From Thinopyrum elongatum (lineage: Eukaryota; Streptophyta; Magnoliopsida; Poales; Poaceae), in assembly GCA_011799875.1 (NCBI GenBank), contig CM022303.1, positions 65,366,171-65,430,170 of the forward strand: DNA of 64,000 nucleotides. The letters run 5' to 3'. Made by a program: the position numbers and the translations under genes. The notes under the pieces were generated by a model. The model saw only the letters and a program-made list of their open reading frames with translations. It made no database searches and was not told the DNA's origin. Shown piece by piece: positions 32,504-45,347 of this stretch. Position 1 is the stretch's first letter; each line of letters begins with the position of its first letter.

Positions 32504-32848
32504 GCCCCAAAACACATGGCAACACAAGATCCCTCGGCTTAGTTCGGACTTAAAAAACCTCGGCTCATAGAGACAGCTTGACATTTTTCAACAAAAACAC
32601 TTACATGGAAGCACAAGGTTTTCTGTTATTCCGAATGTTTTTTCGGGATGGCTGAAATCACCGGTTTTCAGTATATTTCGGATTTTTTTCGTCCATAAGA
32701 ATCAATCAAATTTTGAATTTGAAAGTTTTTGTGTCACAATATGGATATTTTGACCAAACTAAGACACATACAACTCTTCCTTCCTGCTGCTACAGTTCTT
32801 TTTTGCTACGACATTTTTATAAAGCTAAAAACAAGGACCGGAATAATA
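32504..32848. other. AT-rich spacer, nothing assigned
   Basis: No credible gene or repeat seen. Confidence 0.4.
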
Positions 32849-33200
32849 TGGCCACAATCGAGTCTTCTTAGGAAGAAGAATACTTTTCTGAGGAAAAGTC
32901 TGATAGAAATGCTTCGGAGCAAAACCATCCAGACCAAAGTGTTGATGAAATTCAGTACGATAAGAAAGCTATCTTGGGTGCTCCCATCTCGAGCCCCTTG
33001 TCCTCAAAGGTGCTGCGGGACACCAGAAAATCTGCAAGAGGCAAAGTGGAGAAAGCTGATACGAATAATGATGATGTTCCCCTTGTGGCTGAGAAGCCGG
33101 AAACTTTGACCAGGACCTACGAAAAAAGGAAGAAGTCTGTGACTGAGGAAGAAGTTGCACCAGTCAAAAGTGATGGAGTCAAACCCAGCAGATCTTGGGT
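32849..33200 (+). pseudogene. Unidentified charged-protein gene fragment
   Basis: One frame reads from MATIESS (32849) through a TAG near 32870 into EEKSDRNASEQNHPDQSVDE, then KAILGAPISSPLSSKVLRDT and a Lys/Glu-rich stretch to about 33200 (KSDGVKPSRSW). It is hydrophilic and probably disordered. I do not recognise it. It runs into an LTR-like sequence, so it looks like a gene fragment cut by a retrotransposon. Confidence 0.35.
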
Positions 33201-34291
33201 AGGGTGTCCCGAGCTGGTAGTCTTGGTACGATGGTAACAGGGACACCGGATTTACTCAGGTTCGGGCTCTCTCGGATAGATAACATCATGCGTCCTGCTA
33301 TGATTGTATTGATATCGATGGGGTACAGAGTTCAAGTTGATGTACCAAGAGACCGTGTGTCTATGAGGTTGTCCTCTACGGTCCTAACCCCTCGGCTTAT
33401 ATAAATGCCGAGGGTACCTAGGGATTACACATAGGTCGGTTACATCTAAGGGTAAGCGTGACAAAGACCACCTCTAAGTCTTGAAGTATGCGCCAAGTTT
33501 TCTAGGCCCGATGAATCGGGCCCACTGGTTTAATGTTCATTGGGGTCCTCGGCCCGGCCTACATGGTCGGGAACCAACGTGGCTAGGAACCCCTCGTTCA
33601 GGACACCATCAGTAGCCTCTGAACCTGCCTTCAAGTTGTGGATGCTCCACGATCCCTCCGAGTTGTTCTCCGTCTTCATTCATCAGTCTAGCAACCTGGT
33701 TCAACAAGTCCTACATCTTTTCTTCTGAATTGTTCAAGTCTTGGCCAAGGAGCCTTATACCTCGGGCATGCGAGGAGCCCGTTTAAACTTCTAGAGTTAC
33801 TTTCCTCGGATTCGAAGATGTTTCCCACGCAGAGCTACCTTAATGGCGAAGCATTCCCATGCTCAAATGAGGATGACGGTTCAGTCCTGCTCTGATAACT
33901 TTGATCAACCTGAACCGTCATCGTGCGTCACAGAGCCGTGTGGTCATTTCAGAGGTAATCATAGTGTGCTAGCATGGCTCGAGGCCACAGCCATTGGCAC
34001 GTCTAATCAATAAAGTGATCGTGCCCCAGATATGTAGCAGCACAATCGACCATCTCCTCGATTCCTGCGTGTGCTGAATGCACGTCGTGTGGGGAACTCG
34101 CTAAATTACAGCCAAACGACACACTTGATCAGCATCTTTAGTTGCCTATAAAAGGCCAAAGGTAAAGCGGATTCGTTTTATGCTCCCAGTGTTCCCTGCC
34201 CTCATCGCCATTGAGCTCGAGTGCCTTGAAACCAGAGCCAAAAAGCTTCCAGTTTCCTCCTCCCCTTCCGTCTTCAAGAGATGACAGGAGA
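33200..34291 (+). mobile_element. Remnant resembling a Gypsy LTR and 5' leader
   Basis: 33206-33612 begins TGTCCCGAGC and ends ACACCATCA, followed by GTAGCCTCTGAAC, which resembles the LTR end and leader of a common Triticeae Gypsy group. A TATAAA-like motif occurs at 33398, and another (CCTATAAAAGG) at about 34145. No gag or pol frame follows before the CACTA end at 34292. Family and ends are uncertain; there is no second LTR in the window. Confidence 0.35.
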
Positions 34292-34575
34292 TACTAATAG
34301 GGATAAGCCTAGTAGTGACGCGGGGTAAAATGCTAGTAGTAGCGTGGTTGGCCGCCTCTACTACTAGCTCGCCGCAGCTAACTGGTAGTACTAGCGCATG
34401 GTAGTACCCCGCGCTACAACTAATTCTACTAGTAGAAGCGCGGGTGTCACCTGCGCTACAACTACTTAGTTTTAGCGCGGTTCTCTAGCCCGTGTTGCTG
34501 CTACCTCTTGTGTAGTAGTAGCGCTTGCCCCGCGCTACTAGCCTAAAACCCACGCTACTACTATTTATTTCAACA
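34292..34575. repeat. Left subterminal repeats of CACTA E
   Basis: Many direct and inverted copies of GTAGTAGCGCGG / CCGCGCTACTAC units, the binding-site type repeats found at CACTA ends. Confidence 0.8.
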
Positions 34576-34926
34576 TTTTTTTCTTCTACGTATTTATGCA
34601 GTATTTATAAAGGTTTCTACATAGTACCAACATATAGACACAGCATTGAAACTATATGATACAACAATGTCTCATCATCATCATCATAATCATTGTGATA
34701 CAACAATGCATGATCACATAATAAACATAACAAATCTCGTAATACCAAACTAGAGTGCTACGCAACATAACAAAGTTTCATCGTACAGAAATTCAATGTT
34801 TCGTCCTACACAAAGTACTAATTAAACTGACATCGTCATCATCAATCCCGACTTCGTAGTCCCCTTCGGCATATCCGGGAGAATGCACCCTAGCTTTGTG
34901 AAAGGCAAGAGGTCCTGACGTTGTAG

Positions 34927-36350
34927 CTATATGCGAGTGTTCATGGCATCCCGCATTTGTGGGCCGCCGAAGAACATCCCATCCTTTTCGATGACATCTT
35001 TGGTGACAATCGTCGCAAGCGACCGCTGGATGCGATAGAACTCAACTCTGAGTTTTTCATCAGGTTCAAAGCCTAAGAGAGCACCATCCAGAACACTCTT
35101 GATGTGGGTGTAGTCTTTCTTCTCCGTGTTTTTGGACGAGTCCAAATAGAGAGCGTGGGATACTTGCGGGTACAGAACGATAAGTACGCAACACTCGCTG
35201 CAAAAAATAAATTAAACTCAAATTAGCCTTCATACATGCAAAGGAAAGATTGAAATGTACGAAAGGATGTGTTATAGTGGCTAGCGAATGACTTATAGGG
35301 GATAATAAGGCAAGAGAATCATTTCCTTGTCCTTATTCGCCACCATGAAGTCTTCAATGTACTGTCTCGCAGTGTCACGTTCCGTTTTGCCGGCCTTCAA
35401 GAAGCCCTCAAATATGTAGTAGGGGTCCGCTACCGCGATGGACGAGATTTGCTCTTTTTTTATCGCATAGTTTATATGGAGCGCAAAAGGCAGAAGAACA
35501 TAAAATAGAGCCGCCTCATGTGATACATCTCGAAGATGTAATCAAACCGCAGGACGAACATGTTCATGGGGGATATGTTGACGAAGCCTAAGCCCCTCAG
35601 CACCTTAACCACGTAAAGTGGGTATCGTGGATCATTCGATCGGAGAGGGCTCATCTCTGTCGACAGCACATGGTCATGCAGTCTCCTGAGATCCCCAGTT
35701 GTGTCACTGAGCGCATCTGGTAGTAGCATCGGCTCACCTGCGACATGGAGAAGCGGCGCTTTTCGGATCGGTACCCTATCCTGAACCCGGATCGCTGAAA
35801 GCAGCTGGCTGCTGGAAGCTTTGGCAGCAGGACCTTTCTTCGGTCTCTTCCTTTGCTTCTTCGCGGGCACAGGAAGTGAGACTACCGTACCCTTCTCGAT
35901 CGTCGCCCCCATTGTTGTCAGGCTCAGTATTGTACGCTTTCTGCTGGTTGTTCCTGGGTGGAGGCATCTGGAGGCGTGTCCTAGGAGGGTTACCTGAATA
36001 GAGACTTCTTGCACTCAACCCGAGGACATTCCTTCTCTGATACATCAAGCATTTCAGCCTCCGGATCATCACACTCACGGTCATAGACTGAATCATATTG
36101 GCTCATTAATCCTCCATTGTCGTAGGAAGTATTGATGTAATAGCTATTGTCATCCTCCTCCATTTCATCATCTTGATCCACGGGGGTGACATGATCAGCC
36201 ACTGGACGGTTGGACCCCCCTTCTTCGCGTCTGATCTAACCGACCAAGACAGAGGGTGGTAATGGGATAGGTGTAGTGGTGTTACCTTCGACCGGCCTCG
36301 TCCGGCATGGTGTTGCCGTTGGTGTGCTCCCGGATGCCTCCACACGAATT
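34927..36350 (-). pseudogene. CACTA E ORF, Ulp1-like protease part, degenerate
   Basis: In minus order: an acidic segment LMSQYDSVYDRE ... AEMLDVSEKECPRVECKKSL (36202-35990), a lysine-rich segment (KKQRKRPKKGPAAK), FDYIFEMYHMRRLYFMFF near 35520, EDFMVANKDKEMILLPYYP near 35350-35300, and KKDYTHIKSVLDGALLGFEP with RVEFYRIQRSLATIVTKDV (35145-34927). These match, from memory, the C-terminal Ulp1-like region of grass CACTA second ORFs. Introns, frameshifts and stops break it. Proteolytic activity is not supported in this copy. Confidence 0.7.
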
Positions 36351-36639
36351 AGGCTTTTCGGCCATACCATCAGACAATTCTTGCATTATACTAGGGAAGC
36401 CTGGCTCTCGTCATTGTTTGCCCCGGTTCAAAGCAGAGGAGGCAAACTATCATGACCCCGCATTACACGAGCCATGGAAACCTTGAACGCGTCACTGGGC
36501 ATCGATCGGCCATGGAACAAACGATCACATGGCTTGATTATTGTACACTTTGCCACATCCACCAGTTGGTCATTGATGTTGTATAGGAGGGTGCATGGTG
36601 TTTCGTCGGCCTTCGAAGACATGTGCAATGTCAGAGATC

Positions 36640-37300
36640 CAAAAGCCAGAGCAAAGCAAGATAAAATATGTTGATGAGCGTGGGACGCATAATTATCATG
36701 AGGGCGCTAAGCTCAACTAATTTCAACACTCTGCCAAGCATGCCAGAGACGGAGGAGGGGCTGCTATGAGTGGTGTGGCGAGTGCGGGTGCGGGTGCGGT
36801 TTTGGATGTGGGTGCAGCTTCTATGTTGACCTAGTTGCTCCCAGTGAAGCTGGGAAGGGAAATTTCTTTGTTTGGATTTTTTTTCACCCACTTCAAAACA
36901 GCCGGAAGCACGGTAGACCACTGAGCTGCACATTCTTCTGTGGCCACACCTTTGGCTGCATCGATTGCCGCAGATTTGGTCTCTTCTTTGGCCGCACTTG
37001 TGGCTGCCTCGACTGCCTGCATGACTTGCCCCTGGATAGACATTAGCTTAGCTTCCTTCTCTGCCTTCGCGTCTCCTTGTCTGCCTTGTAGTAGTACTTC
37101 CACGTGGCGCCGTCGTCGGCGCCGACTACATGCCATACTCCAGTGGCTCGTGCATCGGCTTTCCCTTGATTATGTTCAACGCCTGGTTAAAAGGAGAGTC
37201 CCATGGGTACTTCGTCGGCGACTAAGATGATGAGTCGCTTTCATATTGAATCATTTTTTGCTCTTTCTGCAAAAGGAACGTTAACCGTTTAGAAATGTGA
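36640..37300 (-). pseudogene. CACTA E TNP1-like ORF, downstream part
   Basis: After a probable splice acceptor (ccttttgcag near 37268, minus strand) the frame reads EQKMIQYESDSSS ... KYPWDSPFNQALNIIKGKPM, followed by a basic region and an alanine-rich coiled coil (MQAVEAATSAAKEETKSAA). This continues the protein ending at 51185 on the other side of CACTA D. Several stops interrupt it. Confidence 0.65.
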
Positions 37301-37341
37301 CTACTAGCTAGAACATAGTTGGCTTGTTAGAAGCTAAGGTG

Positions 37342-37740
37342 CAGTACTAGGAAATACCTTATAGGTAGAACCTTAACAGTAGCGTGGGGTAATAGGCCAC
37401 CGCTACTGCTACTTAGCAGTAGCGCTGGGCCTAATCCAGTGCTACAGGTAATGCTATAGTAGTAGTGCAGGATAGCCACCCAGTGTTGCTGCTAAAGGGT
37501 CCCCACCTTACCCACTGAGGCTACCCGTAGTAGTAGCATGTCCGAAAACCCCCACGCTACTTCTAAACTTAGAGCAGTAGTGTGGGCCTACGGCACCACG
37601 CTACCACTATGGGTGTACTATGCCAGCAGGTGGGCCCAACTTAGAAGCAGCATGGGCCATTGGCCAGCGCTACTGCTACGGCCTTTAGCATTAGCGTTGG
37701 CCCCTAATCCGCGTTGCTGCTAAGCCAGCATTATCCCCTA
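37342..37740. repeat. Left TIR and subterminal repeats of CACTA D
   Basis: CAGTAGCG, GCGCTACTGCTA and related units repeat in both orientations about ten times. Confidence 0.8.
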
Positions 37741-37818
37741 TGTACCGACGCCCGTTGCTCACTCTTCCCTCTCCACTCTCTCTACCTTCCTCACCTCACG
37801 CGTCATCGCCGTCGTGGC

Positions 37819-37823
37819 CGCAC
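37819..37823. repeat. Target-site duplication CGCAC, left copy (matches 47519-47523)
   Basis: Five-bp direct repeat flanking the Copia-type element on both sides. Confidence 0.92.
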
Positions 37824-39930
37824 TGTAGGAGATATGCCCTAGAGGCAATAATAAATGATATTATTTATCTCCAAGTTCATGATTATGTTTATGTTCCATG
37901 CTATAACTGATGTGGTTCCTGAGCCCGTATATTCATAAAGGCTCTGGGGAAAACCCATGTGCACGTATGGAATAATAAACGGTAAAATATATTCCTAGTC
38001 GTGCCTCTAAGACTAACTCAAGTGTTCCATGATGATTATGTTTTCCCAATCATGGGCATGTCTATGCCAGCAACTTGGAGGGCACAATGTTGGTAGAACA
38101 TTTGTGTTGAATCGACCCGAATTGATGTTATGCTATGAGATACATTCACCACAAGTTAATGGTTAATAACACAGAGAAGTTAATATTTGCATAATTCCTT
38201 AGACCATGAGAGTATTGAGTTTATTCATACTTGCTTCATGAACTTTGAGGTTTGTTAAACGTCATCCGTAAATGGGTGGCTATTACGGCAGCTTACGGGT
38301 TCATGGAAAAGTGTGTCAAGTAACTTGATAGCTCAAGATTGGGATTTGCTCCTCCGACGATGGAGAAATATTCTCGGGCCCTCTCAGTGTTACGGTATCC
38401 ACCATCGTCTGGCCAGACACATTGTGATTTGATCACTGGGATGCCGAAACACGGAAACGAGAAAAGAGAACAAAACCGATAACGAGGTAACTTGCATGGT
38501 GGACAAATTGTTGATCCACGGGGATGCAATAAATTTCACCTCGGGTGTTTGTAACATATCGCGAAGCAACAGGAATAGCACAGGACAACTGGAGGTTCAC
38601 TCGAATATTTATTCGTGTGGGTATAGGGATCAATATGGGTGTCCACGGCTCTGATGTTGATCATTGATCGGAAGGGGTTCCGGGTCATGTCTATACTTCA
38701 CCAAACCTATAGGGTCACACGCTTAAGGGTCATCTATCTGCTGAATACTAGACAGGGAGTCTGAGAGAAAATCTCTGGAAAAAGTTTCAGAGACAGCGGA
38801 AAAGTTCCGCAGAGAGATGACACCGGATGAGTTTCGGTAAAACTGAAAAGTTGTTTCACGGTATATCATTAAGTCAAATTGGTTTCGGCATACGCCTGAT
38901 AATTCTTGGAGGGTGCCAGAATCATTCTGGAAACTTCTGGGAATTTTCCGAGATTAAAACCGGAAATGTTCCGGAGCTGCCGAAACCGGTTTGGTTGCTT
39001 TTCGCAGATGAAAATCACTAATCCGAAATTATTTCAGAACGTGTCCAAAATCATTTGTGTGGGTACTGGAATTATTCTAAGACCCACAGAAATATTTTTG
39101 GATTTAACGATAGCGGAAAATTGTCTTCGTGAATAGTGAAAATCACTTTATGGATATTTTTATGGAAAGCCACCTTTTGGGGCTTTACCCAAAAGGCTTC
39201 TAGAAGGACTTGGGGATCAAGGAACCCCCTTTGGGGGGCCCCCATGAAGGTGGGATGTTTAAGGGTGCACCTCCTCCATGGAGCTCCACTTGCCATTCCT
39301 TTATGCCCTTTTTGACCTTTATGTGTGACATAAAGTGTGGGCATTTTGGGTTTTTTATGTGCCCCCTTACCCCTTGGGTTTTCCTATAAATAGAGGTGGA
39401 GAGGCACTCTCCACAATCATCCTTGCTCTCATACACATGCCATAGACTTGTCTGGCTTCTCTCTCCCTCCCAGCAAAATAGTTTCGTATAGCCGAAAGGC
39501 TGTCTGGGTTCCAGCAGGAACTAGTTCTGGACGGCAAAGTCCTGCCGGATAGCTAACACTGTATGTGTGCAACCCCGTAGAGAGGTCGTAGTTTCAATCT
39601 TTTGCCCGAGGGGTTGTTCGAGTATCCTCTCGATGGGCTGTCCGAGTTTTCGTTCGAGTTTCGAGGGTCCTTCCGGAGGGCTGTCCGTGACATCGTCCGA
39701 GGGACTGTCCGACCGCCTCCCGAAGGGCTGTCCGTCGAGGGAGTACATCCTCGCGGTTGGGAGGTTGTAAATCCCAGCTGCGGGGATCTGCACCGACGAT
39801 CTCCATCGACTCTTCTTCCGCTGCGCTTCGAGTCGGTACGGATCAGATCAAACCTTGTATGCAGTCTCCATAGTGGTCCTGGGTGTGCTCGCTGTACCGA
39901 AATTTTTTGTTTTCCCTCGCATTCCCTACA
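37824..39930 (+). repeat. 5' LTR of the Copia-type element (2107 bp)
   Basis: Direct copy of 45348-47518 with scattered differences. A TATA-like CCTATAAATAGAGG lies near 39384, followed by the likely transcription start. Confidence 0.93.
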
Positions 39931-39931
39931 G

Positions 39932-39945
39932 TGGCATCAAGAGCC
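39932..39945 (+). promoter_or_regulatory. Primer binding site, initiator-Met tRNA type
   Basis: TGGCATCAAGAGCC one base inside the LTR edge resembles the usual TGGTATCAGAGCC with a substitution and an extra A. Confidence 0.8.
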
Positions 39946-42900
39946 GTGCTATGCGTAGATGCAGGTTATGATCTAGAATACATGGAGATGTATGGGTATT
40001 GCATAATATAATTTTGGAGTAGATGAGATCTATTGCTGAAAATTGTTTATGCGGGTAGCAGATGAAATCTGTTACCCGATGTTCTTTTTGCTTCCCTAGA
40101 ATTTGCGTATTTTTGATCTTGAAACGGCATGGTGGAATTTCACAAAGTTCTAGCAATCCGCGATCCTGATTTATCAACGAAGTGCTATAAGTTCTTTGGG
40201 TTCCACCGTAGTTGAGAGAAAGATAAAATCGCGCAGACGAAAGGGAAATGAAGATATGATCTGCACGGGGGTCATGCGTATGACGAAGTTTAGTACGGGG
40301 CTCGAGATTTTATTATCTTGTGTTTCATACACCCCGTGATGTTAATCTAGCGACTTGAATAATCATACTTGATGATAAACGTTGGTAGCTGCGGTTTGAG
40401 TCAAAACCTTAGAAGCCACGTAAAATAAAATTTTGCATAAACCAATTAGAGTCTAACTTGGTTTTGCAGATGGTTTGCATGTGATGTGGTATAGCAGTGC
40501 TCATATTAATTCGATTATGTATGAGATGACTATATGATGTAAATTGATTAACATGACCTGTGTGTCATGATTCGGCATGATGGCTGGAGCCATATGATTG
40601 TCACTTTAAATGACCTGCATGTCAATCTTGTTGTAACGCATTATTTTATTAGCTATAGAGATAGCAATATTATCTGGTGCATCGAAAAGGTGGTGGCAAT
40701 CTTCGCGAAGGTGAACACCGACGCGAATGCCGAAGACGAAGAAATACAAGACTTCTCCGTCAGAAAGGGCTATACCATATCATGCTATTATGAATTGCCT
40801 GAGATGTTTATCCCTTTTGATGCACCCTTATTGACTGCACGGTAGTCACTTTTATTAGGGTGATCTCTCACAAAACTATCAAGTAGTTAGTGTTCTCCCA
40901 AGTGTAGCACCGTCATGGCACCTATCTTTTCGGGGTACGACATGTACACATGAGTACGAACGATTAGAGAAGTGTGAGGCGGGTGAGGTCAGACCTCACT
41001 CCGTGATCACTTGGTTGTCTTGACGTTCAGGCAGGACAGTCCTGAGCTCGGAACACACGCATCGAAAGATGGACAAGGGTCACATAGAAATGTGATGGGC
41101 AAGTTGGCCTACCAATTGAAATTCACGTCATCAGTGATGAACCCGTCAATGGCGTCGAATTGAAATGCGGATCTTGAATCACTCACAATCAATTATGAGA
41201 GATATTTATTGGAGTGGGAGCGCACTGCAAAATTAACTTGTTTAATTCTTAGTGCAATTAATTTTGAACACTGTCTAAGTGTGATTTGCATAATAGTTGT
41301 AGAAGAATGGCTCGCGTTTCCACCTTCCCTGTTAAAATTGAATAGCTGTTAAATATCTGGTTAAATCTTTACGGTTGGTAACGTAATGTGAGGATTGTCC
41401 TTAGGAGTGCCAAGGACTTTATCCTATCGCATGCTTTCGGTATTCTCTCGCTAATGCTATGGATCATGTGACTCTCGTCCTTCGATCCAAAAGCTAGAAT
41501 TCTGTTTCAGTCAAGTGCAATACGTTTGCTTCCATGAGACCCGAACTTCAAAAGTTTTGGGATAGTTATGTGATATTCATGGAACTGAAAATTAATTTTC
41601 AGATACAAACAAAGACTAAAAGATATGAAATATCCAAAGCAATGTTTGTCTGCAAACTATTAGTAAAGGTGTTTACTATGCATTAGACTGATTAGAGAGG
41701 GATCCAGAAGAACGCCTGTCATATGATGAAAGGTGAATAAAACAACAATTTAAAGAGAAAGGAAGTGTTCGAAGGGTGTTAGTGAAACTTTCATGCCTAG
41801 GAAGTCCGGGGCTAATGCCACTCCTAAGTTGAGTGCTTCTTCTGAGAGTAGGAGAAATACTGAAAGTTAAACTGTTAGAAGTATAAAGGCAAAAAGAGAG
41901 AAGACTGGAATATCCAGCTCATGTATGAATGTCATACAAGTTTTTTATGTATAGAAGGCTGGTCAAAGATATAGTTCTTGGGAATTATGGTTAAACATGT
42001 TAATCACTAATTCTTGGGCATTGTGAGTTGATCACAAAGATACCCGCTCGATTGCATTCTGTTGCAACTCGATGTAAGAACTACCATGGACTGAAAGACT
42101 AGCCAGGAATGAGGTTTTGATACGCGCTGGGAACATAGTAAAAGTTACTATAACTTCCATCGGTATATTACCTATGTATTTATTTTCATAATTCATTTTA
42201 GAGTTTCATACACTCTAGCCCTTTGCATAAGATATCTTGCAAGAAGGTTGTTCATCAGAGAACTTTTTATGTTCGGTGTTATGAATAACATAAGGGCCAT
42301 ACTTTCATTATGAATGAGATGTATGTTATGAATAATGATAATAATATATTACCTCTGTGTTTACTTTCATAGTTCATTTTATAGTTTCATACACTCTAGC
42401 CCATTGCACAATGTTTGTTGCAAAAGAGTTGTTCATAAAACAACAATTGTTGTTCAGTATTATGAATAACATGAAGGGCCATGCTTCCATCCAAGATGGG
42501 ATGTATGTTATGAATATTGATGAAAATATGATACATCCATAACACTGACGCTAAATGTCGCAAGACTAAAAGAATACCACACAAGTGTGGCACTGCATTT
42601 GGTCCCATTGGAGAAACCCGCATGGAAAGTTCCATTATGATGGATTTTGAAGTCATTTGATTTTAAATCATCTGACACTTGCAACTTTCGTCCGAAAAGT
42701 GAAGTGTCTGAAATACCGTTCACAGGCCATAAGGAACGAATAGCAAACTTATTGGTGATCATACATTTGATGTGTGTAGTCCGATAAATGTTGTTATTAG
42801 TGGATTTATCTATCATCAGAAATGACTCAAGTAGATATATGGATATTTACTTGATGAGACATAAGTCTAGATCTTTTGAAATCATTCGAAATGTTTCAAA

Positions 42901-45337
42901 AATGAAGTAGAAGTTATTGTAACAAGAAAATTATGTTTCTACAATTCGATTGCAGAAAGGAATATTTGAGTTACAAGTTTAGCGAATGTCTGATGAGTTG
43001 TGAAAGGGGTTTCATAACTTGCACCTCCTGGAACACCACTGCAAGTGGAAAGTCCGTGAAGATGTAATTGAACCATTCATGACATGGTAAGATCAAAGAT
43101 GACATAAATAAATTTGCCATTATCCCTTTTAAAGTGATGCTTTAGAGACTGTGGCGTTTACACTGAAAGGAGCTCCATCGGGTCTGTTGAAATGATGCCA
43201 TGGTATGGTACGCCCAACCATATTATATCTTTCTTAAACATTTGGAATATAGGGCTTGTGAAAAAGGTTACAAACCTATTCCAAATCAGACAAGTGCTAC
43301 TTTGTAGGTTATCCCAAGTTATTGGGTATTCCCCCACCCCTATACCAAGGCAAAGGATTTTGCCACAAAACGGTATGCTTTTAAAGAGAATAGTTCTTGC
43401 AAAAAGGTGAGTGGGAGGAAAGTGCAACTCGACGAGATAACAAGTGGAAGGAAAGACAATTCCGAATCTGCTTTGTCTACGAATAAGGAAGCTATAAGTA
43501 ATGCAACTATGAATCTCATGGAGAGTTCGATCCTGGCTCAGGATGAACGCTGGCGGCATGCTTAACACATGCAAGTCGAACGATCAAATCAAAGGAAAGA
43601 AACCTTGGAAGTGATTCTAGAGTTTCCTACTGGGACTGATACGGAAGCCTCTACATGAGATGTATGGACTTCGGTCGAACTTGCAGCTGAACAACGTAGG
43701 CAAAGCTCGTGCAAACCTCTCAGGTGCGCAAACGAGATATTGTTGTTAGACAACAGTATACCTACGATACACAAGGAAGCGTTGATGGGCCCTGACTCCA
43801 TAATTGGCTAAATGCCAATACAATCCAAGATAGTTTCCATATAAGTGATTCAAGATTAAAATCTTGATACACCTTTCGGAAGACTTAGAGTCTAACGAAT
43901 ATTTATGGAACTAAAAACTAATACGGATAAAAATGTTTTGTCCATAAAGCTCGACTTGTTGCAATAACAAATTCAAGAAGTTGACTACGATGAGGTTGTT
44001 TTACCGTAGCGATGCTTAAAGTCGGTTCGGGTTGAACAAGTAATTAATACATATTTCAAATCATGAGATATGAAACATGGATGACAAAAGGATTTCCATC
44101 TGATGGAAATGAAACCAAGGACTTGCATGTGTTACAGTCCAAGGTATTTTGTCAATCTAGATGATGCTAGTGAGTGTGCAAACTTCAGAGTTCCAGCGAT
44201 GGACAAAAGAGAGCAAAATGGAGTTGGAATTTTCGTGTTTTGATATGGTCAAAGGGGTTTGACTTCATCAATGGGTAACGAAGATGCTTGTGATTCAAGA
44301 AAATAAGTGGGAGCATAATAATATTTCTAAACACCTTGTGTGCTTACATTGTTAAATGGAAATAAATTTCTTGACACGAATTAGGACTTCATTGAAAATA
44401 GTTTTTCGATGAAGTGCTTGGGCTAAATAGTCTCAATATTAGGCATGATGATATATGGAGATAGATTTACCTAATGGGTCTAAGCAAAAATACATATTGA
44501 TAAGATGCTAAAACATTTTAGCACTAAAAACGTCAAGGAGTGATTCTTGCCAAAGTCACATGGAAAGAGTTTTTGCAAGACTCGGTGTCCCAAAACACTG
44601 ATGAGTAAAATACATGATGGAGATTCCACACACTCTTGTGTTTGGATTAATCATGTGTTCCATGGTATGTAAAACAACCAGATATGTCCGATACTCCCAA
44701 GGTGTTGCGAGTATAGATACCAAAGTGATCAAAAGTACTGATCGTGGGACAACAGTGAAAAAGGGTCATTGAGTACTAAAGAAGCACTGATGACATGTTT
44801 TCTCGCAAGCAGAAATCATGAAGAGTTTGTTGTAAAAGGTTACATCGATACTGTCTTCACCATTTATCCATGGGATTTTCGATTTAAATTGAAGGTTTTG
44901 TGTTACACACAATATGGTGGCACAGTTAGTTGTAAATTATTCCAAACAAGATACTGTGGCGAATTCTATAACAAAGGCTAAGTATGTTGACACTTTAGAA
45001 GTGACAAACAAGATGTTGAATCATATAGTTCATTCATTAACTTAGTATGGTTCCAAGAAGGCTTTGGTCAATGGGACACTATGGCAGATAGTTGCTCCAT
45101 AGCTCAGTCTGAAGAATCAGGTTTCGACCAATGATTCACATATATACAAAGCCAAGTCCGCACAAAATATGAATTTTGTGAAAGCGTGAAAACGCGAGGA
45201 TATGCAGAGATACACACGGAGCTGAAGTTGTCAGATCCGTTGGACATCAGGCTATACCACATGCAAAGCATTTTTTACACCGGTATGCCATAGGTGTAAA
45301 GTGCATTAGCATTAACTAGATTATTCACTCTAGTGCA
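39946..45337 (+). other. Copia-type interior, degenerate
   Basis: No intact gag or pol frame. A frame at 40567-40845 (MIRHDGWSHMIVTLNDLHVN) and pieces such as 44769-44981 may be decayed coding. I found no intact catalytic motif and do not claim specific domains. Confidence 0.5.
43514..43582 (+). pseudogene. Plastid 16S rRNA 5'-end fragment inside the Copia-type element
   Basis: This 69-bp stretch begins TCTCATGGAGAGTTCGATCC and runs through TGGCTCAGGATGAACGC and AACACATGCAAGTCGAACG. That is the start of plastid 16S rRNA as I remember it, with about one difference. GGATGAACGCTGGCGGCATG favours the plastid over the plant mitochondrial 18S, which differs in this part. It begins at what I recall as the mature 5' end of the rRNA. 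It cannot be a functional rRNA gene. Its neighbours are ordinary element sequence. Confidence 0.85.
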
Positions 45338-45347
45338 AGTGGGAGTC
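45338..45347 (+). promoter_or_regulatory. Polypurine tract of the Copia-type element
   Basis: AAGTGGGAGTC-type purine run directly before the TGTAGG start of the 3' LTR. Confidence 0.75.

Noticed and set aside
43514..43582. Functional rRNA gene
   Set aside because: Only about 69 bp of the 5' end; no further rRNA sequence follows.
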